Below, piece after piece: positions 1 through 7,665 of a stretch of DNA of 42,608 nucleotides. A program made the translations under genes and the position numbers. A model generated the notes under the pieces. That model was not told where the DNA came from and searched no databases. It worked only from the letters and a program-made list of their open reading frames with translations. The stretch is from NCBI RefSeq assembly GCF_023264895.1, contig NZ_JAHFUY010000017.1, positions 58,712 through 101,319 of the forward strand. The letters are read 5' to 3'. Numbering within the stretch: the first letter of the stretch is position 1; each line of letters begins with the position of its first letter. The stretch is from Herbiconiux sp. Lineage in GTDB: Bacteria; Actinomycetota; Actinomycetes; Actinomycetales; Microbacteriaceae.

Positions 1-435
1 CTGCACGATCCAGTCCCCCGGCGAAGCGGAGAGGTAGTCGAGCAGGCTGAGGGCGCTGAACGGCATCGAGATGAGCTGCGCCGCGGTCTCGTCGGCGATG
101 CCGTCGGGCACGGGGATGAGCCCGGCGGCCTTCGCCACGAAGTACTCGGCCCACACGCCGAAGGTGCCGCCGGTGACGACGCGCTGGCCGACCTGGAGCG
201 CCGTCACACCCTCGCCGAGCGCGTCCACCACGCCGACGGCCTCGGTTCCGGATGCCGCGGGCAGCGACGGCTTGAAGCCGTAGGTCCCGCGGATGGTCCA
301 CAGGTCGTGGTTGTGGATGGGCGACAGCACGGTGCGGACGCGCACCTCCCCCTCACCGGGCTCGGGCAGGGGGCGGTCGGTGACCTCGAGGACGTCGGTG
401 GCTTCGCCGAAGGAGGCGTGAGTGAGAGCGCGCAT
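1..435 (-). CDS. MDR-family NAD(P)H-dependent dehydrogenase/quinone reductase, N-terminal part (runs off the window)
   Basis: The first 145 residues of a medium-chain dehydrogenase/reductase are visible, starting at ATG 435 and open to the window edge. They form the GroES-like substrate-binding half: a start like other members (MRALTHASFGE), the segment PIHNHDLWTIRGTYG, and the family pattern ASGTEAVGVVDALGEGV near residue 62. The position where zinc alcohol dehydrogenases carry their first catalytic cysteine is occupied by SPIHNHD, so a quinone-reductase or enoyl-reductase-like zinc-free enzyme is more likely than a zinc alcohol dehydrogenase. The Rossmann cofactor domain lies outside the window. 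It is transcribed away from the repeat-peptide cassette. The substrate cannot be told. Confidence 0.85.
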   Translation of the reverse strand, partial: MRALTHASFGEATDVLEVTDRPLPEPGEGEVRVRTVLSPIHNHDLWTIRGTYGFKPSLPAASGTEAVGVVDALGEGVTALQVGQRVVTGGTFGVWAEYFVAKAAGLIPVPDGIADETAAQLISMPFSALSLLDYLSASPGDWIVQ

Positions 436-603
436 GCCGCCACGCTACTGCGCCGCCCTGGGACGGCCCCGAGCACGGCGTGCCTTCGACCTCGTCGCCG
501 TCCTCCGTCCGACCGGAATGCGACGGGAAGAGGATGCGGGCTGTCGGGAGCCGGGCGTACGCTTCGAGCGACGGCATCGAGCCGCCCTGTGAGAGGAGAT
601 CAG

Positions 604-861
604 ATGGCAATCGACGACGACGACATCACGACCGACACCGCCGCGGGCGGCGAGGGAACCGCCGACGGCGGAGCGAACCCGGGCGGCCACGACGGCGGGG
701 CCGACGGCTCGGCTGCCGGCGGCGAGGGTCCGGCCGACGGCGGAGCCAACCCCGACGGCCACGACGGCGGAGCCGACGGCTCGGCCGACGAGGGAGAGGG
801 CCCGGCCGACGGCGGAGCCAACCCCGGTGGCCACGACGGCGGGGCCGACGGCTCGGCGTGA
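604..861 (+). CDS. Small acidic protein of three 24-residue Gly/Asp/His repeats; candidate modified-peptide precursor
   Basis: The 85-residue product has a 13-residue acidic leader (MAIDDDDITTDTA) followed by three nearly identical 24-residue units at residues 14-37, 38-61 and 62-85, each ending HDGGADGSA. Each unit contains one His, one Asn and several Asp, with no Cys, Ser/Thr cluster, aromatic or basic residue. The start ATG follows GAGAGGAGATCAG, a good ribosome site. Its stop overlaps the GTG start of the JmjC/cupin oxygenase by four bases (GTGA), so the two are translationally coupled. I do not recognise the family. Repeats of identical units next to a 2-oxoglutarate oxygenase suggest a substrate whose His, Asp or Asn residues are hydroxylated, as in multi-core RiPP precursors; this is inference. 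A simple low-complexity protein is the alternative. Confidence 0.8.
   Translation: MAIDDDDITTDTAAGGEGTADGGANPGGHDGGADGSAAGGEGPADGGANPDGHDGGADGSADEGEGPADGGANPGGHDGGADGSA
643..858 (+). repeat. Three tandem 72-bp coding repeats
   Basis: Units at 643-714, 715-786 and 787-858 encode the three 24-residue repeats exactly, ending at the stop codon. They differ at scattered positions, e.g. Thr/Pro at residue 6 of the unit and Gly/Asp at residue 13. The third unit begins Asp-Glu instead of Ala-Gly. Copy number could vary between strains. Confidence 0.95.
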
Positions 862-2186
862 CACACGATTCCGTGCGCGGAACGACGGACGGGCCGGGAT
901 CGGGTGACACCGAGGCCCGGCCCGCGCTGTCGCGCTGCATAGACGTCTCCCCCGACACCTTCGCCGCGGAGTACTGGGGGCGCCAGGCGCTGCTGTCGCC
1001 CGCCTCCGGACTGCACGCGGACTTCTCCGACCTGTTCAGCGCGTCGGCGGTCGACGAGCTCGTGCGGGAGCGCGGTCTCCGCACCCCCTTCATCCGCATG
1101 GCGCACGAGGGATCCGTCCTGCCGCCCGCCTCGTTCACCGCCTCCGGAGGCTTCGGCGCCGAAATCGGCGACCAGGTGAGCTCCGAGAAGGTGCTCGCCG
1201 AGTTCGCGGCCGGCGCCACCATCGTGCTGCAGGGGCTGCACCGTGTGTGGCCGCCGCTGATCGACTTCACGAGGCGACTGGTCGACGACATCGGGCACCC
1301 GGCACAGGTGAACGCCTATGTGACACCGGCGTCGTCCCGCGGGTTCGACCCGCACTACGACGTGCACGACGTGTTCGTGCTGCAGATCGCCGGGGAGAAG
1401 CACTGGCGCATCCACGCTCCCGTGCACCCGGATCCGCTCCGCGACCAGCCGTGGACCGACCACAAGGCCGCCGTCGCCGAGGCGGCGCTCGGCGAGCCCG
1501 TGATCGACGCCGTGCTGCGGCCGGGCGACGCACTGTACCTGCCGCGCGGCTGGATCCACTCCGCCACCGCGCTCGGCGGCACCTCGGTGCACCTCACGGT
1601 GGGCATGTCGGCCTACACGCGGGCGGATGTGGTGCGTGCGCTGGTCTCGACGCTCGGCGCGCACGAGTCGCTCCGGGGGTCGCTGCCGCTCGGGCTGGAC
1701 TGGGCCGACGCGGAGGCCGTGCGGCCGGTCGTCGAGGAGGTCGTCGCCGAGATGGTGACGGCGCTCACCGGTGGCGGCGCGGGCGCTCGTGACGGCGCTG
1801 ACGCGAGCGCTGGCGCTGGCGCTCAGGGCGCGCTCGTCTCCCGCACGCTCGCCCGCCGGTTCGCCGAGGCGACCCGCCCCGAGCCCGTCGCCCCGCTCGC
1901 GACGATCGACGCCATCGCGGCACTCGGACCGGCCTCGGTGGTGCGCTGGCGGGGATCGCTCGCCGCTCGGGTCGAGTCGCTGCCCGGCGACGGCGGCGCA
2001 TCCGGGACGGTGCGGATCGTCACGCCCTCGAAGTCGCTCACGCTCCCCGAAGAGGCCGAGGCGGCCGTGCGCCGGCTGCACGAGGGCGGCGCCGTGCCGC
2101 TCGAGGAGCTGCCGGGGCTCGACGACGCCGACGCGATCGTGGTGGTGCGTCGCCTGCTGCGCGAAGGCATCCTGGTGCCGGCGTGA
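858..2186 (+). CDS. JmjC/cupin-4 type 2-oxoglutarate and Fe(II)-dependent oxygenase
   Basis: The 442-residue protein belongs to the cupin_4/JmjC group that includes the ribosomal oxygenases YcfD, MINA53 and NO66, which hydroxylate Arg or His in ribosomal proteins. Iron ligands are visible: the HxD pair in DPHYDVHD (His166, Asp168) and the distal His234 in LPRGWIHSA. The segment after the HxD pair (VFVLQIAGEKHWRI) is typical of the family. The C-terminal part (from about residue 300) resembles the winged-helix/dimerisation region. GTG 858 is chosen because it overlaps the stop of the repeat protein (GTGA) and precedes the conserved domain by a short linker. The tight coupling points to the repeat protein as substrate, but the enzyme could instead act on a ribosomal protein. 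Confidence 0.9.
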   Translation: MTHDSVRGTTDGPGSGDTEARPALSRCIDVSPDTFAAEYWGRQALLSPASGLHADFSDLFSASAVDELVRERGLRTPFIRMAHEGSVLPPASFTASGGFGAEIGDQVSSEKVLAEFAAGATIVLQGLHRVWPPLIDFTRRLVDDIGHPAQVNAYVTPASSRGFDPHYDVHDVFVLQIAGEKHWRIHAPVHPDPLRDQPWTDHKAAVAEAALGEPVIDAVLRPGDALYLPRGWIHSATALGGTSVHLTVGMSAYTRADVVRALVSTLGAHESLRGSLPLGLDWADAEAVRPVVEEVVAEMVTALTGGGAGARDGADASAGAGAQGALVSRTLARRFAEATRPEPVAPLATIDAIAALGPASVVRWRGSLAARVESLPGDGGASGTVRIVTPSKSLTLPEEAEAAVRRLHEGGAVPLEELPGLDDADAIVVVRRLLREGILVPA

Positions 2187-2196
2187 GAGCGGCGGC

Positions 2197-3099
2197 GTGA
2201 CCGTCGAGTGGCGGCCGTGCAGCGATCGCGCTCGCGAGCGCGACGATCCGCTCGTGGCCACCGGGTCTCGGGGGTTGCAGTGGTTCCTGGTCGAGATCTC
2301 GGGTGCCTGGGGCACGCGGGCGTTCCTCGACCCGCCGTTCGACACCGAGCTGGGGCGCGCGCTCGTGACCCGCATCGAGGCGGCCGGGATGCGCCCGCTC
2401 GCCATCCGGCGCACCGGTCGCCGCGAGGCGCAGACCTCGTGGCGCTGGGCGTTCGTCGACTCCCGTCCAGGCCACGAGGTGGTGCGCTGGGGCGAGGTCG
2501 GCTCCCCCGCCGATCTGCTCGAAGTTCCTCTCGACGGCTCCACGGGCACGGTGTCGGAGCGGCCGCTGTTCGCCGTCTGCGCCCACGCGCGGCACGATCA
2601 GTGCTGTGCCGTGCGCGGCCGACAGGTCGTCACGCGCCTCGCCGAGGCCTACCCCGACGAGACCTGGGAGTGCTCCCACCTCGGTGGTGACCGCTTCGCC
2701 GGGACGATGGTGCTCTTCCCGCACGGCCTCTACTACGGCAAGGTCGACGACGCGGATGCCGCGCACGTGGCCGAGGCGTATCTCGACAGGCGCGTGGTCG
2801 ACGAGTTCTACCGCGGCCGCAGCTCGCTCACCCACCCCGTGCAGGCCGCCCAGCACTTCGCGCGCGAGGAGTTCGGCGACGACGGGCTCGACGCCTACCC
2901 CCCGCTCGACGAGCGCTGGCACGGCGACGGCGATCGCGTGCTCGGCGCGGCGCACTGGACCGTGCGGCTGGGTGACGCGGCGGGCGTCATCACCGTGGAG
3001 CTCGCCGAGCACCTGTCGGAGCCCCTCCTCAGCACCTGCGCCGCCACCCGCTCGGGGCGCGTGCGGCAGTGGGAGCTGCGCGGGATCGTCCGCGACTGA
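2197..3099 (+). CDS. Sucrase/ferredoxin-like (thioredoxin-fold Fe-S) protein
   Basis: The 300-residue protein matches the sucrase/ferredoxin-like family (PF06999 type). Seen: FAVCAHARHDQCCAVRG, with paired cysteines near residues 130-140, then ECSHLGGDRFAG followed by LFPHGLYYG, the family signature. In the yeast relative Apd1 a Cys2His2 site holds a 2Fe-2S cluster; the second His of that HxxxH is Asp here (HLGGD), so ligation may differ. GTG 2197 lies 10 bases after the oxygenase stop, making it the third gene of the cassette. A redox role serving the oxygenase or its product is plausible but inferred. The gene ends 12 bases before the convergent VOC gene's stop. Confidence 0.85.
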   Translation: MTVEWRPCSDRARERDDPLVATGSRGLQWFLVEISGAWGTRAFLDPPFDTELGRALVTRIEAAGMRPLAIRRTGRREAQTSWRWAFVDSRPGHEVVRWGEVGSPADLLEVPLDGSTGTVSERPLFAVCAHARHDQCCAVRGRQVVTRLAEAYPDETWECSHLGGDRFAGTMVLFPHGLYYGKVDDADAAHVAEAYLDRRVVDEFYRGRSSLTHPVQAAQHFAREEFGDDGLDAYPPLDERWHGDGDRVLGAAHWTVRLGDAAGVITVELAEHLSEPLLSTCAATRSGRVRQWELRGIVRD

Positions 3100-3111
3100 C
3101 GGCGTGCCGGC

Positions 3112-3528
3112 TCACGAGACGATCGGCCTCGCCGCCAGCCGGTCGAGGTAGTGCTGGTTGAACATGATCCCGAGCACGTTGCCGAACGGGTCGACCACCG
3201 AGGCCGTGACGAACCCGGGGCCGCGCTCGATCGGCTTCTCGTGCGGGGTGGCGCCGAGCGCGAGCAGGCGTGCGAGCGATCCCTCCACGTCGTCGACGTG
3301 CCAGTAGACGATCTCGCCGCCGAGGCCCGCGCCGCGACCGTCGGTGCGGCCGGCTGGCGCGTAGCGGGCGTCGATGATGCCGAGCTCGTGCTCGTGGTCG
3401 CCGATCCGGAACTCGGTGTAGCCGGGCACGTGGTAGTAGGCGTCGATGCCGAGCAGCTCGGCGTACCAGGCCTCGGCGGCGTCGAGGTCGGTGGCGTAGA
3501 AGCTGACGGTGGTGAGTCCACGCAGCAT
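3112..3528 (-). CDS. VOC-family (glyoxalase/bleomycin-resistance fold) protein
   Basis: The 138-residue protein has the vicinal-oxygen-chelate layout: an N-terminal module (LTTVSFYATDLDAAEAWYAELLGI) and a C-terminal one ending VVDPFGNVLGIMFN. The second half contains WHVDDVEGSLARL, usual for the family. Start ATG 3528 follows AAGGAGAGCACC, a strong ribosome site, so a longer upstream frame is rejected. It is divergent from the WYL regulator across a short region with a perfect inverted repeat and is probably that regulator's target. The substrate is unknown; family members act on lactoylglutathione, antibiotics, catechols or other small molecules. Confidence 0.9.
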   Translation of the reverse strand: MLRGLTTVSFYATDLDAAEAWYAELLGIDAYYHVPGYTEFRIGDHEHELGIIDARYAPAGRTDGRGAGLGGEIVYWHVDDVEGSLARLLALGATPHEKPIERGPGFVTASVVDPFGNVLGIMFNQHYLDRLAARPIVS

Positions 3529-3591
3529 GGTGCTCTCCTTCGTGTCGGGCCGATCCGTCGTGCTCGACCGGCGATGTGATCTCAGTCTGCG

Positions 3592-3616
3592 AGTCATAAG
3601 TGCTCACCTTATGACT
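3592..3616. promoter_or_regulatory. Operator candidate between VOC and WYL genes (perfect 9-bp inverted repeat)
   Basis: AGTCATAAG and CTTATGACT are exact reverse complements separated by seven bases. The site lies in the divergent promoter region, 24 bases before the WYL start codon. A -10-like CACAAT at 3628-3633 lies six bases before ATG 3640, which suggests a leaderless regulator transcript. The likely ligand is the WYL regulator itself. Confidence 0.7.
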
Positions 3617-3639
3617 ACTTTCATGCGCACAATGGAGAC

Positions 3640-4680
3640 ATGCGTGCCGACCGTCTCGTGGCCGCCGTGCTCCTCCTCCAGGCGCGGGGGCGCGTGACCG
3701 CGCGCGAGCTCGCCGACGAGCTCGAGACGTCGGTGGCGACGGCCCGGCGTGACCTCGAAGCCCTGTCGAGCGCGGGCATCCCCGTGTATCCGCAGTCGGG
3801 CCGAGGTGGCGGCTGGTCGCTGCTCGGTGGCGCGCGCACCGACCTCAGCGGGCTCACCGCTCCCGAGGCGCAGGCGCTCTTCCTGCTGCTCGGGCCTGCG
3901 GCCGCGATCGATCCGGATGCGCGCACGGCGCTGCGAAAGCTCGTGCGGGCGCTGCCGAGCACCTTCCGGGCCGATGCGGAGGCCGCGGCCGCGGCGGTGG
4001 TCGTCGACCGGTCGGCCTGGGGCGCCTCGACCGTCGGCCACGAGGGTGGCCGGGGCGACCGCCGGGCGATGGATCCGGTGCACCTCGCCGTGCTGCAGGA
4101 TGCGATCGTGCGACGCCGGGCGGTGCGGCTGCGCTACGCCGGGTGGGACTCGCCCGAGGCCGACCTGCTCGTCGAGCCGTGGGGTCTCGTGCAGAAGAAC
4201 GACGTCTGGTACCTGCTCGCGCCGGTCGCGGCGGAGCCTCCCGGTGGCCCGACCCCCGTCACCGGGGTCTCCGCTCCCCCGCGCTCGTTCCGGGTCGAGC
4301 GGATGCGCCGGGTCGAGCACGTGGACCGCCTCGTCGAGCGGCCGGCCGGCCTCGACCTCAGCGCCGAGTGGGAGCGGGTGGTGGCCGAGGTGGAGCACGA
4401 GCGGGCTGCGGTGTCGGCCGTGCTGCTCGTGGAGTCGGCGCTGGTGGGCTATCTGCGCTCCCGCTTCGGCCGGCACTGCGAGGTGCTCGACGAGGAGGAC
4501 GGGCGCGATGACGGGCGCAGCCGAGTGCGGGTGGCGGCCGCGACCGGCACGATGATCGCGCGGGAGCTCGCCGGCTGGGGCGGCTTCGCCGAGGTGCTCG
4601 AGCCGCGATCCGTGCGCGACGAGCTCGCGGCCATCGGCGCACAGCTCGCCGCGCTCTACGGGCAGGTGCCCTCGGGGTAG
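3640..4680 (+). CDS. HTH + WYL-domain transcriptional regulator
   Basis: The 346-residue protein begins with an HTH_11/DeoR-like winged helix (LVAAVLLLQARGRVTARELADELETSVATARRDLEALSSAG, residues 5-45), followed by the usual GIPVYPQSGRGGGW wing. The middle carries a WYL domain (about residues 145-225; RRRAVRLRYAGW and EPWGLVQKNDVWYLLA, where YLL stands for the WYL motif). A WCX-like C-terminal domain ends the protein. Such regulators bind small ligands or nucleic acids and control adjacent genes, here most likely the divergent VOC gene. Its TAG stop lies inside a 50-bp palindromic repeat, so the repeat supplies the gene's end. Confidence 0.9.
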   Translation: MRADRLVAAVLLLQARGRVTARELADELETSVATARRDLEALSSAGIPVYPQSGRGGGWSLLGGARTDLSGLTAPEAQALFLLLGPAAAIDPDARTALRKLVRALPSTFRADAEAAAAAVVVDRSAWGASTVGHEGGRGDRRAMDPVHLAVLQDAIVRRRAVRLRYAGWDSPEADLLVEPWGLVQKNDVWYLLAPVAAEPPGGPTPVTGVSAPPRSFRVERMRRVEHVDRLVERPAGLDLSAEWERVVAEVEHERAAVSAVLLVESALVGYLRSRFGRHCEVLDEEDGRDDGRSRVRVAAATGTMIARELAGWGGFAEVLEPRSVRDELAAIGAQLAALYGQVPSG

Positions 4681-4725
4681 CGCCAACCGCGCCAAAGCCA
4701 CCGGTATCGCGCAGTTGGCGCTACC
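4676..4725. repeat. 50-bp palindromic dispersed repeat, copy A
   Basis: The element begins GGTAGCGCCAAC and ends GTTGGCGCTACC, a perfect 12-bp terminal inverted repeat, with GCGCCAA inside. A second element of the same length, with 38 of 50 identical bases in an ungapped comparison, lies at 19125-19174. Copy A overlaps the stop codon of the WYL gene and may act as its terminator hairpin. REP-like, mobile in the past, is the likely nature. Confidence 0.8.
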
Positions 4726-4772
4726 CGGGCGGCCCGGAGATACCCGAGGACCGGGCGGACGGATCCGAATGG

Positions 4773-4796
4773 TTGTACCGACAAGGGATCTAGACT
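4773..4796 (+). promoter_or_regulatory. Promoter/operator region of the MarR gene
   Basis: TTGTACCGACAA (4773-4784) contains the inverted repeat TTGT-N4-ACAA, the size of a MarR half-site pair. A good -10 box TAGACT (4791-4796) ends six bases before the ATG, indicating a leaderless transcript. No convincing -35 box is seen at 17 bases. Confidence 0.45.
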
Positions 4797-4802
4797 CGGA
4801 GG

Positions 4803-5282
4803 ATGGACGGGGCGCGGTGGTTGACGGCTGAACAGCTGCGGGCGTGGATCCGCCTCGAGGCCGTCGTGGAGCTCATGCCCGCCGTCCTCGACTCGCAGCT
4901 CCAGCGCGATGCCCAGCTCACGCACTTCGAGTACATCGTGCTCGCGAAGCTCTCCGAGACCGACGGGCGGGTGCTGCGGATGACGGCCCTCGCCGCCACC
5001 ACGAACTCCACGCTCCCCCGCCTCTCCCACGTCGTGAGCCGCCTCGAAGCACGCGGCTTCGTGGAGCGCCTGCCCTGCCCCGGCGACCGGCGCGCCACGA
5101 ACGCCCACCTCACCGACGCCGGCTTCGAGAAGGTCGTCGCCACGGCCCCCGGCCACGTGGAGAACGTGCGCGAGCACGTGATCGACGCGCTCACCCCCGA
5201 GCAGGTCGCCCAGCTCGACACCATCATGGAGGCCCTCCTCCAGCGCATCGACCCCGAGAACACCCTCCGCAGCCTGCCCTGA
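4803..5282 (+). CDS. MarR-family transcriptional regulator
   Basis: The 159-residue protein has the MarR winged-helix layout: a dimerisation helix (LRAWIRLEAVVELMPAVLDSQLQRD), THFEYIVLAKLSE, the recognition region TNSTLPRLSHVVSRLEARGFVER, the wing with DRRATNAHLTDAGFEKV, and a C-terminal dimer helix. It lies alone between the 50-bp repeat and the GSIII gene on the same strand. No obvious efflux or oxidoreductase target is adjacent, so autoregulation through the TTGT-N4-ACAA site is the simplest guess. ATG 4803 fits the promoter spacing. Confidence 0.9.
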   Translation: MDGARWLTAEQLRAWIRLEAVVELMPAVLDSQLQRDAQLTHFEYIVLAKLSETDGRVLRMTALAATTNSTLPRLSHVVSRLEARGFVERLPCPGDRRATNAHLTDAGFEKVVATAPGHVENVREHVIDALTPEQVAQLDTIMEALLQRIDPENTLRSLP

Positions 5283-5298
5283 GCCCCGGATTCAGACC

Positions 5299-5341
5299 GT
5301 CACACGCCGGAAACACCACCGGCACGCCCGCTCCCTAGATT
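5299..5341 (+). promoter_or_regulatory. GlnR-like box and -10 element upstream of GSIII
   Basis: GTCAC (5299-5303), six bases, then GAAAC (5310-5314) fits the actinobacterial GlnR half-site pattern gTnAc-n6-GaAAc, and a weaker GGCAC follows six bases later. A -10 box TAGATT lies at 5336-5341. The position upstream of a glutamine synthetase fits nitrogen control. Presence of GlnR in this genome is assumed. Confidence 0.55.
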
Positions 5342-5398
5342 GAGCGAGCGGCCCCCGCCGAGGGGCGGACCCGAGAGGCCGCGTCGAGGGGGAAGCAC

Positions 5399-7576
<2,178 letters not shown>

Positions 7577-7584
7577 CGACGCCG

Positions 7585-7625
7585 GCCGGCCGACTCCCCC
7601 GCGATGAGCGGTGGAGTCGACCGGC
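7585..7625. terminator. Hairpin between convergent GSIII and surface-protein genes
   Basis: GCCGGCCGACTCC (7585-7597) pairs with GGAGTCGACCGGC (7613-7625) with one mismatch and a 15-base loop. It lies between two converging stop codons and has no U-run, as is common in high-GC actinobacteria. The distal arm is the first unit of a 16-bp tandem repeat. Confidence 0.55.
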
Positions 7626-7657
7626 GGTGGAGTCGACCGGCGGTGGAGTCGACCGGC
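7610..7657. repeat. Three perfect 16-bp tandem repeats
   Basis: GGTGGAGTCGACCGGC occurs three times without mismatch at 7610, 7626 and 7642, in the intergenic space between convergent genes and eight bases before the next stop codon. Any of the three copies can pair with the upstream arm at 7585-7597. Confidence 0.95.
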
Positions 7658-7665
7658 GGCGCAGG

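Noticed and set aside
600-2549. Long minus-strand open frame opposite the repeat/JmjC genes
   Set aside because: It is Arg/Ala-rich noise from high-GC codon bias with no motif; the + strand carries recognisable domains.
7610-7657. CRISPR-like array
   Set aside because: Units are adjacent without spacers and only 16 bp long, so they are tandem repeats.
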